Shown here: one piece after another, positions 25,691-32,217 of the stretch
How the letters are laid out: each line of letters opens with the position of its first letter
Position numbering within the stretch: the first letter of the stretch is position 1
Assembly (NCBI GenBank): GCA_005882765.1
Contig: VBDV01000120.1
Coordinates: 1-32,217 of the forward strand
Direction of reading: 5' to 3'
DNA length: 32,217 nucleotides
Source: Chloroflexota bacterium
GTDB taxonomy: Bacteria; Chloroflexota; Limnocylindria; P2-11E
Notes under the pieces: generated by a model
The model's input: the letters and a program-made list of their open reading frames with translations, nothing else
What the model was told of the DNA's origin: nothing
Database searches by the model: none
Made by a program: the position numbers and the translations under genes

Positions 25691-26044
25691 ATGGCGTATA
25701 AGCGATCGGACCGGGTCAACTCCCTGCTTCAGCGCGAGCTCGGCACGCTCATCAGCGAGGAGCTGCGCGACCCGCGCATCGCTTTCCCGACCGTGACCGC
25801 GGTCGAGATCACCCCCGATCTTCGAAGCGCCAAGGTCCACGTGAGCGTCCTCGGCGACGAGGAGGCTTCGGCTGCGACGATGAAGGCACTCGAGGACGCG
25901 AAGCCGTTCCTTCGCCGCGAGCTCGGCTCGCGAACCGATCTGCGGTTCGTCCCCGAGCTCACGTTCGTCCACGATCGGTCGGCCGAGCAGGCCGTTCGGA
26001 TCTCGGCGCTGCTCCGCGAGGCGCGCGAGCGCGAGGGACGATGA
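25691..26044 (+). CDS. rbfA: Ribosome-binding factor A
   Basis: 117-aa KH-type factor for late 30S maturation (16S 5' end processing). Features are YKRSDRVNSLLQRELGTLI, the DPRI segment, VTAVEITPDLRSAKVHVSV and LRFVPELTFVHDRSAE, in family order. ATG 25691 lies two bases after the infB stop, and its stop overlaps the nrnA start (ATGA). No separate Shine-Dalgarno is visible, so it is probably translated by coupling. Confidence 0.95.
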   Translation: MAYKRSDRVNSLLQRELGTLISEELRDPRIAFPTVTAVEITPDLRSAKVHVSVLGDEEASAATMKALEDAKPFLRRELGSRTDLRFVPELTFVHDRSAEQAVRISALLREAREREGR

Positions 26045-27018
26045 ACGAGATCACCGCGGCACTGCACGGTGCGCGGCGGATCGCGCTCGTCTCGCATCGC
26101 GACCCCGATCCCGACACCATCGGGTCCGCGCTCGCCCTCGGGCTCGGTCTCGAATCGCTCGGCAAGCAGGTGTCGTGGCACTGCGCCGATCCGGTACCCG
26201 AGCAGCAGCGATTTCTCCATGGCAGCGACCGCTTCACCCAGGAGCCACCGCCCGAGGATGTGGACCTTGTCGTGACCGTCGACTTCGGCTCGGTCGATCG
26301 CGCGAAGTTTGCCCTTCCGTCGCGACCGAAACTGGTGAACATCGACCACCACGCGTCGAACGACCACTTCGGCGCCGCGAACCTTGTCGACGTCACCGCC
26401 GCGGCAAGCGCCGAGCTCGTTTCGCGAGTCATCGACGCCCTCGGGATCAAGTGGACGCCGGCGATGGCGACGGCCGCACTCGTCGGCATCATGACCGACA
26501 CCGGCTCGTTCCAATTCCCGAGCACCGATGCGCGCTCCCTCGAGCGCGCGGCCCGTCTTCGCGAATCCGGCGCCGATCTGCAGGCGATCACCTACAACAT
26601 CTTCCGCAACAAGCGTTTCGAGGCACTGAAGCTCTGGGGCTTCGCCTTCGCTCGGCTCATCCGCGAGCAAGGCGGCCAGCTTGTCTGGACGGAGATCCGC
26701 GCCGGCGACATCGAGCGGGCCGAAGCCCGCGACGAGGACATCTCGGGCCTGGTCGAGCAGATCGCACGCTCCAGCGGCATGCGCGTGGCGCTCCTCTTCA
26801 ACGAGGAGCGGGACAGCGTCAAGGTCTCCTGCCGCACCTCGCAGTGGGAGCCGTCGGTCGACGCGTCAGCACTCATGGCGCGATTCGGCGGTGGCGGCCA
26901 TGTCCGCGCGGCCGGAGCGCTGATCCAAGGCGATCTCGCCGACATCCGCGACCGCGTCCTTGACGCCGCCCGCGCCGCGCTCGACGCCGCGAAGATGCGC
27001 GCGCCCGTCAGCGCCTGA
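26041..27018 (+). CDS. nrnA: DHH-family phosphoesterase, NrnA-like (nanoRNase / pAp phosphatase)
   Basis: 325-aa DHH/DHHA1 enzyme. The metal-binding motifs are in order: SHRDPDPDTIGSALALG, VVTVDFGS, VNIDHHASNDHFG (the DHH), and GIMTDTGSF. The DHHA1 domain ends with FGGGGHVRAAGA. NrnA relatives degrade 2-5-nt RNAs and dephosphorylate pAp. Its position after rbfA and before truB is the standard one. Start ATG 26041 shares ATGA with rbfA. The stop TGA (27016-27018) is followed by the C of an ATC that is probably the truB start. Confidence 0.92.
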   Translation: MNEITAALHGARRIALVSHRDPDPDTIGSALALGLGLESLGKQVSWHCADPVPEQQRFLHGSDRFTQEPPPEDVDLVVTVDFGSVDRAKFALPSRPKLVNIDHHASNDHFGAANLVDVTAAASAELVSRVIDALGIKWTPAMATAALVGIMTDTGSFQFPSTDARSLERAARLRESGADLQAITYNIFRNKRFEALKLWGFAFARLIREQGGQLVWTEIRAGDIERAEARDEDISGLVEQIARSSGMRVALLFNEERDSVKVSCRTSQWEPSVDASALMARFGGGGHVRAAGALIQGDLADIRDRVLDAARAALDAAKMRAPVSA

Positions 27019-27788
27019 TCGCTCCGACGGACCCGCCGTCTGGCGTACTCGCGATCGACAAGCCCGAGGGCTGGACCTCGCACGACGTCGTCGCGCTTGT
27101 CCGCGGTGTGCTCGGCACGAGGCGCGTCGGTCACGGCGGAACCCTCGACCCTCAGGCGACCGGGTTGCTTCCGGTCCTTGTCGGCCCCGCGACGAAATTC
27201 GCGGACCGCATCCACGAGGCCACCAAGGTGTATGACGCGCTCGTCCGGTTCGGCAGCGAGACGGCCACCGATGATCGAGAGGGCGGCGTTACACGCGAGA
27301 GCGCGGTTCCAGCGCTCGACGCCGATGCCATCGAGCCCGCGCTCGCGGCATTCCGCGGCGTCATTGCCCAGGTGCCACCGCAGTACGCGGCCTTGAAGGT
27401 GTCCGGGCGTCCGGCATACGCACGAGCGCGGCGCGGCGAAACGGTTGCTCTCGCGGCGCGGAGCGTGCAGGTCTTCCGGCTTGAAGTGACCGAGATCGCC
27501 CCGCCGGACCTGCGCCTCTTCGTGGTGTGCTCGTCAGGGACCTACGTTCGCGCGATCGCACGCGACCTCGGACGCGCTCTTGGGTCCGCGGCGCACCTCG
27601 CTCGTCTCCGCCGTCTCGCCGTCGGCGCGCTCGAAGCTCGTGATGCGCTCACGCCCGAAGAGCTTCGAGCGCGCGGCCGCGAAGTGACCCGGCTCCTTCG
27701 GCCGGCGAATGACGCTTTGTTGACGCTCGACCCACGATTCCTGGAGCGATCCGCTGCTACGATCGTCGGAGCGGGGGAGTCAGCCTGA
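27018..27788 (+). CDS. truB: tRNA pseudouridine-55 synthase TruB, apparent non-canonical start
   Basis: Makes pseudouridine 55 in the T-loop of tRNAs. The N-terminal block is SGVLAIDKPEGWTSHDVV, then RRVGHGGTLDPQATGLLPVL with the catalytic Asp. YAALKVSGRPAYARARRGE and SSGTYVRAIARDLGRALG follow. The homology begins well before the first in-frame GTG (27108), which would remove the KPxGWTS motif. In-frame there is no ATG, GTG or TTG between the frame's last stop (26961) and 27108. The candidates are ATC 27018, overlapping the nrnA stop as TGATC (compare TGATG elsewhere in the window), or CTG 27015 (CTGA). The product would be ~256 aa, slightly short for TruB. The stop overlaps the next gene as TGATG. 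Confidence 0.9.
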   Translation: MAPTDPPSGVLAIDKPEGWTSHDVVALVRGVLGTRRVGHGGTLDPQATGLLPVLVGPATKFADRIHEATKVYDALVRFGSETATDDREGGVTRESAVPALDADAIEPALAAFRGVIAQVPPQYAALKVSGRPAYARARRGETVALAARSVQVFRLEVTEIAPPDLRLFVVCSSGTYVRAIARDLGRALGSAAHLARLRRLAVGALEARDALTPEELRARGREVTRLLRPANDALLTLDPRFLERSAATIVGAGESA

Positions 27789-29287
27789 TGCTCGCCAAAT
27801 CATTCGAGCGCTTCATCAAGTGGGCGCTGTCGGCCTGGCGCGACCTCTCCCTCGATGCGAAAGTGGTCGCGCTCTTCGGCGTCGGCAACTGGTTCCTCCT
27901 CTTCGCCAATCACACCACCGTCGCGGCGACGCACGACGTGCCGCTCTGGCAGCTGTTTCCGCCTGGCGCGGATGCCGCGTTCCTGATCGTGTGCGGAACG
28001 TTAGCGTTCGCGTATCCGCTGCGTGACCATCGCTCGCGCGGGGCCTTTACAACACGCGCGCGGGTCGCGCACCTCGCCGCGATGATCGCGGCGTTCGTGA
28101 TCATTCCGACGTTCGCATCGATCATCCTCCGCGAGACCGGCAGGCCCTACACCTACATCCACGACGGCGCGCTCATGATCGAGGAAGCTTCGCGAAAGCT
28201 CCTTGCCGGCATGAACCCCTACGTCGCCGACTACCTCGACACTCCGATGTTCTTCTGGCCGATGATCAACAACCCGGCGCTCTACCACCTCACCTACTTC
28301 CCGTTCATGTTCCTTGTGAGCACACCATTCGTTTGGTTCTTCGATCACTTCGGCTTCATCTGGGACCAGCGGTATCTCTATCTCCCGGCGTATATCGGCA
28401 CCCTCGCTCTGGTCCCGTACCTTGTTCGCGGGGCTGCACCGCGCCTTGCGATGACCGCGGCGATCGCGCTCAACCCGCAGCTCTTCCCGTTCGTCGTGGA
28501 AGGACGGAACGATTTCTTTGTGCTGCTCTTCCTGTTCGCGGGCCTCGCGCTCCTCATGCGCGAGCGCCGAACGACGTCCTCGCTCGCGTTCGCGGGGGCG
28601 GGTGCGGCGAAGCTCCATGCGCTCATCTTCCTGCCCTTTGTGGCCGTCTACATGGTCGCGACGAAGCGCCCACGCACCGTGCGCGAGGCGGTGGCCGCGC
28701 TCATGCCGACATGGCCCGCGGCACTCTTCCTAATCGCGACGTTCGTGCCGTTCCTCGTGAACAACCTCGGCGCCTTCTGGGATGACGTCGTCAGCTATAA
28801 CGCGGGCGGCGCGGCATGGACGTATCCGATCTCAGGGATGGGCTTCTCCGCCATCCTCCTCGGACTCGGCCTGATCCCATACCGGCAGGCGGATTTCCCG
28901 TTCGCCGCGATCGAGATCGCGATCGCGACACCGATCGCCGCCTGGTGGCTCATCCGTCTGTGGCAGAGACCCACGATCGCGACACTCCTCGCGGGCTATG
29001 CGCTGACGCTCCTCGCCTTCCTCTTCTTCGGACGCTACTTTCAGGGGAACTACCTCGGATTCATCGCCGCTGTCTTCACGCCGGTGCCGTTCCTCGCGAC
29101 GCGCGCGGCTCGGCGTGTGCCGCGCCGGGTCCGCCGGCCCGCTCCGACGATCGTCACGCCGCCACGCCCAGTTCGCGAATCGCAGCCCGCGCCTTCGCTG
29201 CTGCCCGAGCCCGCGCCAGCCCCGGTGCCGGTGGCGCTCGACGCGGTGGCTGAACCCTCGCCTGCTGGAGTGGGTGCGGCCGACTAG
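27788..29287 (+). CDS. Polytopic membrane protein, GT-C (GT87-like) glycosyltransferase candidate
   Basis: 499 aa with about ten to twelve hydrophobic spans and a Pro/Ala/Val-rich cytoplasmic tail (~435-499). The first external loop contains YIHDGALMIEEASRKLLAG then MNPYVADY, and a later loop has VEGRNDFFVLLFL. Acidic residues after the first helix and an NPY segment are what GT-C glycosyltransferases of the GT87/DUF2029 type show, so a polyprenyl-sugar-dependent transferase is likely. This is a family-level guess; acceptor and sugar are unknown. ATG 27788 overlaps the truB stop (TGATG). Placement of a membrane glycosyltransferase between truB and ribF is unusual and looks like a lineage insertion. 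Confidence 0.72.
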   Translation: MLAKSFERFIKWALSAWRDLSLDAKVVALFGVGNWFLLFANHTTVAATHDVPLWQLFPPGADAAFLIVCGTLAFAYPLRDHRSRGAFTTRARVAHLAAMIAAFVIIPTFASIILRETGRPYTYIHDGALMIEEASRKLLAGMNPYVADYLDTPMFFWPMINNPALYHLTYFPFMFLVSTPFVWFFDHFGFIWDQRYLYLPAYIGTLALVPYLVRGAAPRLAMTAAIALNPQLFPFVVEGRNDFFVLLFLFAGLALLMRERRTTSSLAFAGAGAAKLHALIFLPFVAVYMVATKRPRTVREAVAALMPTWPAALFLIATFVPFLVNNLGAFWDDVVSYNAGGAAWTYPISGMGFSAILLGLGLIPYRQADFPFAAIEIAIATPIAAWWLIRLWQRPTIATLLAGYALTLLAFLFFGRYFQGNYLGFIAAVFTPVPFLATRAARRVPRRVRRPAPTIVTPPRPVRESQPAPSLLPEPAPAPVPVALDAVAEPSPAGVGAAD

Positions 29288-29296
29288 TCTCGATCT

Positions 29297-30211
29297 ATCG
29301 AAGCGCTCCATGACTTCACCGCGTGGCCGAAGGGGCCGGTCCATCTGGCGATCGGCGTATTCGACGGCGTGCATCTCGGACACCGCGCACTCATACGTCA
29401 GCTCGCGCGTGGGGCGGCAGAGGCCGGCGCACGAGCGGTCGCGGCGACGTTCGACCCGCTCCCCATCCAAGTGCTCGCGCCCGGCGCGCCGGCCTCGGCT
29501 CTTTCCGATGTCCGCGATCGAGTAAAGCTGCTGCGCGAAGCCGGAGCGGATGCGGTCGTGGTCTTCGAGTTCGACGAGGCTTTCGCGAGGCTCTCCGCAG
29601 ACGAGTTCGTGGATCGAGTGAAGGGCGCGTGCGACGTCCGGCGGATCGTCGTCGGTCCCGACTTTCACTTCGGCCGCCGCGCCGAGGGCGATGTTGAAAA
29701 GCTCCGCGAACGGGGCAGGCGCGATGGATTCGTCGTCGACGTCGTCTCGCCGATCCAGATCGACGGCGCGATCGTCAGCTCCACCCGCATTCGCAATCTT
29801 CTTCTCGCTGGCGATGTCGACGCCGCCGCGCGGCTCCTGGGCCGGCCCTACAGCCTCCGCGGCCGGGTCGTGCACGGCGATAAACGCGGCCGCGCGCTCG
29901 GCTTTCCCACGATCAACCTCGCGCTGCCAAAGGAGCGGCTCCTGCCACGCGACGGGATCTACGCGATGTGGGCGGAAATGGGGGAGGGACGTTTCAAAGC
30001 GGCAGCATCGTTAGGCGTGCGGCCCACCTTCGGTGGAGGAGAACGGGTCCTCGAGGCTTACCTTCTCGACTACTCCGGCGAGCTGTACGGCGAAGAGGTC
30101 GAGGTCGCGTTCGTCAAGCGGTTACGCGACGAGATCGCCTTCGCGAGTCCCTCGGAGCTGTCCGCGCAGATCGCGCGTGACGTGGAGGAAACGAGACGAG
30201 TACTGATATGA
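29297..30211 (+). CDS. ribF: Bifunctional riboflavin kinase / FAD synthetase, apparent ATC start
   Basis: Converts riboflavin to FMN and FAD. The N-terminal adenylyltransferase domain has LAIGVFDGVHLGHRALI and ends with the ISSTRIR-type motif (here VSSTRIRNLL). The C-terminal kinase domain has RPYSLRGRVVHGDKRGRALGFPTINLALP. From ATC 29297 it is ~304 aa. The frame is closed by the previous gene's own stop (TAG 29285-29287), and no ATG, GTG or TTG occurs before GTG 29369, which lies inside the FDGVHLGH nucleotide motif. ATC 29297 gives 18 residues before GVFDG, a normal family length. No Shine-Dalgarno is visible. Its stop overlaps the next ATG (ATGA). Confidence 0.9.
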   Translation: MEALHDFTAWPKGPVHLAIGVFDGVHLGHRALIRQLARGAAEAGARAVAATFDPLPIQVLAPGAPASALSDVRDRVKLLREAGADAVVVFEFDEAFARLSADEFVDRVKGACDVRRIVVGPDFHFGRRAEGDVEKLRERGRRDGFVVDVVSPIQIDGAIVSSTRIRNLLLAGDVDAAARLLGRPYSLRGRVVHGDKRGRALGFPTINLALPKERLLPRDGIYAMWAEMGEGRFKAAASLGVRPTFGGGERVLEAYLLDYSGELYGEEVEVAFVKRLRDEIAFASPSELSAQIARDVEETRRVLI

Positions 30212-30792
30212 ACACTCCGCCCGAGCACGGAACAGTCCAGATCGATGGCGTCCCTCGCTCCGCCTTGATCTTCCCGTTGACGCTTGACGGCCTTCGGCGG
30301 AAGCGGCTGGGTCTAGCTATCTGGTTCGTGCCCCTTATCGCGTTCGGACTTATCTACGCGTTTCTGCTTCTTCGGATCGGTACGTACCCCGACACCACGA
30401 GTCAGATTCTCCGGATCTTCGTCCTCGCTATGGAAGGCCTGTTCATCGCCATCGCGGTGTGGCTCATCCGAACGTACCGCAAGCCCGGGTTTGTCGCCCT
30501 CCTTCGCGAAGGGGTCTATTCGCGGACCGGCATCGGCCCAGTGTTCGTCCCGTGGGACACGATCACCAAAGCCGGAATTCACAAGTACGCGGGAGTTGTC
30601 AGCCTGGCGCTCCGCACGAACACGACTCCGCGTCATGCTCCGTTCTGGATGGCGGCCAATCGGCCACTCCAGCGCCGATTGACCGCCTGGGACTTCAGCT
30701 ATCCGCTCATGGTCATACGCGGTGGAGCGGAGTTCGAGCGGGTCGTGCAGCTCTGCGTTGGCGATCCCCTCGAACGAGCGAAAGTCGTCTGA
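30208..30792 (+). CDS. Hypothetical membrane protein with PH-like domain
   Basis: 194 aa, not recognised as a named family. Two transmembrane helices (LGLAIWFVPLIAFGLIYAFLLL and FVLAMEGLFIAIAVWLI) flank a short loop and precede a ~100-residue soluble domain. That domain has REGVYSRTGIGPVFVPWDTITKAGI, the strand-turn-strand pattern of bacterial PH-like domains. ATG 30208 overlaps the ribF stop (ATGA), so it is the last gene of the long nusA-led chain. Function unknown. Confidence 0.72.
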   Translation: MNTPPEHGTVQIDGVPRSALIFPLTLDGLRRKRLGLAIWFVPLIAFGLIYAFLLLRIGTYPDTTSQILRIFVLAMEGLFIAIAVWLIRTYRKPGFVALLREGVYSRTGIGPVFVPWDTITKAGIHKYAGVVSLALRTNTTPRHAPFWMAANRPLQRRLTAWDFSYPLMVIRGGAEFERVVQLCVGDPLERAKVV

Positions 30793-30859
30793 GCGCGCGG
30801 CCATCCGTCAACGTAGAGTTCGTCGACTCGCGACGTAGAGGAGACGCGGAGCGCGTTCG

Positions 30860-31000
30860 GTGGCTGACAACAAAATCGTCTTCGCCCCGGGGATGGCTAC
30901 TGCGCTCACGTTCGGAATCGCCTTCGGTCAGACCGAGATTCCTCAGATGCTTGCGGCGCTCGATCAGATCAATTTGAGTTATCCAGTCCTGCCTGTCTAG
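30860..31000 (+). CDS. Candidate 46-aa small protein
   Basis: A short ORF in the 223-bp gap between the PH-like gene and the acetyltransferase gene. It starts with GTG 30860, with GGAG at 30848-30851, 8 nt upstream, and ends with TAG 30998-31000. The product reads ADNKIVFAPGMATALTFGIA then FGQTEIPQMLAALDQINLSY and ends in PVLPV. Its balanced composition, without the Arg/Pro bias of chance ORFs in this GC-rich DNA, favours a real gene. I recognise no family. The acetyltransferase starts 15 nt after its stop, so they may share a transcript. Confidence 0.5.
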   Translation: MADNKIVFAPGMATALTFGIAFGQTEIPQMLAALDQINLSYPVLPV

Positions 31001-31015
31001 GCGCCTGGCTGGGAA

Positions 31016-31594
31016 ATGACTGGGCTCTACGAGATCGAAACGGAGCGATTGGTGCTGCGTCAGTGGCGCGAGGGTGACTGGGTTGGGCTGCACCGGACCT
31101 ACGGGGATCCCGAAGTCATGAGCTGGATCGGTGCTGCTCCGGCTGACCTTGCGTCGACCGCGGCCGCCGTCGGACGAATGTCGATGCATTGGCTTCTCCT
31201 CGGCTATGGAATGTTCGCGGTCGAGGAAAGAACGAGCGGCGAGATCGTCGGTCGGGTCGGGCTAATGCACCATCCCGACTGGCCGCTCGCGGGACCGAAG
31301 ATCGAGGTCGGCTGGACACTCCAACGCTCCGCGTGGGGCCGCGGTTACGCCACCGAAGGGGCGAGGGCGAGCCTCGCGTTCGGCTTCGATGTGCTCGATC
31401 TTCCTCAGATCTTCAGCATGACTCGGCTCGACAACGCTCGCTCCCGTGCGGTGATGGAACGATGCGGCTTGACGCAACGTGGCGAACTGGATTTCCATGG
31501 CTGGCGACAGGTCCACTATGCGATCGATCGGCAGAACTGGCCGCCTCCTGATGCGCAGGAGCCGTCCATCAACATACGAGAGGTGGAGCGATGA
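31016..31594 (+). CDS. GNAT-family N-acetyltransferase, RimJ/RimL-like
   Basis: 192-aa acetyl-CoA-dependent transferase of the RimJ/RimL type. IETERLVLRQWREGDW opens the fold, VGRVGLMH is the central strand, and QRSAWGRGYATEGARA is the acetyl-CoA-binding loop (Q/RxxGxG/A variant). LDNARSRAVMERCGL is the closing helix. The substrate may be a protein N-terminus or a small amine; it cannot be told. ATG 31016 has only a weak GGGA upstream. The stop overlaps the NHL-protein start as ATGA. Confidence 0.86.
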   Translation: MTGLYEIETERLVLRQWREGDWVGLHRTYGDPEVMSWIGAAPADLASTAAAVGRMSMHWLLLGYGMFAVEERTSGEIVGRVGLMHHPDWPLAGPKIEVGWTLQRSAWGRGYATEGARASLAFGFDVLDLPQIFSMTRLDNARSRAVMERCGLTQRGELDFHGWRQVHYAIDRQNWPPPDAQEPSINIREVER

Positions 31595-32217
31595 GCACGC
31601 TCATAAGCCCGAATTACAAAGCTGTCGCCGGCTGGGAGCAGCTTCCAGCGGGTTTCGCGCACCCCGATGTCGCCGCTGTCGCGGTCAACTCCAAAGGACG
31701 CGTCTATCTCTTCTGCCGCGCCGAGCATCCGGTGCTCATGTACGAGCGCGATGGACGCTTCGTCGGCTCGTGGGGCGAAGGCATGTTCACCATGCGGACG
31801 CACGGCATCACGATCGCTCCCGACGATTCGGTCTGGTGCACCGACGACGCAGGACATTCCGTGCGCAAGTTCACCCCCGACGGAAAGCTTTTGCTCACCC
31901 TTGGTGAGAACGCGGGGAAGCCGTCCGAAAGCGGATACAACGGGTCGAACCTCGCGACGATCGTCCGCGGCGCGCCGCCCTTCAACCGTCCGACGAATCT
32001 CGCGGTCGCGCGAAACGGGGACCTCTACGTCACGGATGGCTACGGAAACGCTCGAGTGCATCGTTTCTCGGCGGCTGGAAAGCTGCTTGCGTCCTGGGGC
32101 GAGCCGGGCACCGGGCCCGGTCAGTTCATGCTGCCGCACGGCATCGCGGTCGATGCCACTGGCAATGTGCTCGTCTGCGATCGCGAGAACGATCGGATCC
32201 AGACGTTCGCCGCGGAC
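31591..32217 (+). CDS. NHL-repeat beta-propeller protein, peptidylamidoglycolate-lyase-like (3' truncated by window)
   Basis: 209 residues visible, running off the window end. There are repeated NHL/beta-propeller blades: HPDVAAVAVNSKGRVYLFCR, HGITIAPDDSVWCTDDAG, RPTNLAVARNGDLYVTDGYG, and LPHGIAVDATGNVLVCDREN, each followed by the V-x-x-F strand (VRKFTPDGK, VHRFSAAGK, IQTFAAD). No signal peptide is present. The spacing and the DGYGNARVHRFSAAG segment resemble peptidyl-alpha-hydroxyglycine amidating lyase-like proteins of bacteria. The catalytic role is unproven because the zinc/calcium ligands cannot all be checked in a partial protein. ATG 31591 overlaps the acetyltransferase stop. Confidence 0.82.
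   Translation, partial: MSTLISPNYKAVAGWEQLPAGFAHPDVAAVAVNSKGRVYLFCRAEHPVLMYERDGRFVGSWGEGMFTMRTHGITIAPDDSVWCTDDAGHSVRKFTPDGKLLLTLGENAGKPSESGYNGSNLATIVRGAPPFNRPTNLAVARNGDLYVTDGYGNARVHRFSAAGKLLASWGEPGTGPGQFMLPHGIAVDATGNVLVCDRENDRIQTFAAD

Noticed and set aside
27108-27788. truB starting at GTG 27108
   Set aside because: Would delete the conserved GVLAIDKPEGWTSHDVV block, which is plainly encoded just upstream in the same frame.
29200-29300. FMN riboswitch upstream of ribF
   Set aside because: Only 9 nt separate ribF from the previous gene and no RFN-like conserved stems are present.
29369-30211. ribF starting at GTG 29369
   Set aside because: Would begin inside the FDGVHLGH nucleotide-binding motif.

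Overview
The window is a densely packed, high-GC bacterial chromosome segment made almost entirely of housekeeping and metabolic genes. Protein style suggests the Chloroflexota/Dormibacterota side of the terrabacterial groups: DppABC-like transporter, type II NADH dehydrogenase, EF-G paralogue, single-gene Flp pilin and a Pro/Thr-tailed class A PBP. That placement is inference, since there is no rRNA or other decisive marker here. There is no prophage, IS element, CRISPR array or recognisable tRNA/rRNA gene. Intergenic space is minimal, and most co-directional neighbours share bases between stop and start codons (ATGA, GTGA, TTGA, TGATG).

Layout. 1-465: 3' end of pheT. 562-7749 (+): peptide-type ABC transporter (solute-binding lipoprotein, then a 15-bp hairpin, then two permeases), the DNA glycosylase mpg, mutS2, and a decayed second copy of the first permease. 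7807-8367 (+): an exported protein. 8389-11351 (-): PBP1A-type peptidoglycan synthase followed by a Nudix hydrolase. 11330-16733 (+): tyrS, a TPR protein, ndh, a DinB-like protein, a small membrane protein and a VOC protein, all overlapping. 16730-19850 (-): an EF-G paralogue followed by a lipoprotein. 19895-21870 (+): yebC, ruvC, a candidate 52-aa ORF, ruvA. 21951-22103 (+): Flp pilin. 22101-22232: two hairpins, an extended -10 motif and a T-tract terminator. 22273-30792 (+): the translation/RNA operon nusA, rnpM (ylxR), infB, rbfA, nrnA, truB, a GT-C-like membrane protein, ribF and a membrane protein. 30860-32217 (+): a candidate 46-aa ORF, a GNAT acetyltransferase and a truncated NHL-repeat protein.

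How the genes fit together. The nusA-rbfA block couples transcription elongation, translation initiation and 30S maturation; nrnA degrades nanoRNA, truB makes tRNA pseudouridine-55 and ribF makes FMN/FAD. The yebC-ruvC-ruvA block is the Holliday-junction set, with ruvB not in the window. mpg and mutS2 add base-excision and recombination-related functions.

Most unusual signals. (1) ruvC, truB and ribF, three conserved genes, have no in-frame ATG, GTG or TTG that would preserve their conserved N-termini, but each has an ATC at about the expected position. (2) A small ORF exactly fills the ruvC-ruvA gap, overlapping both neighbours by 4 nt. (3) The nusA leader combines an extended -10 motif with an intrinsic terminator upstream of nusA, suggesting attenuation. 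No wholly new multi-gene system is evident; these are points of unusual gene expression in an otherwise ordinary region.
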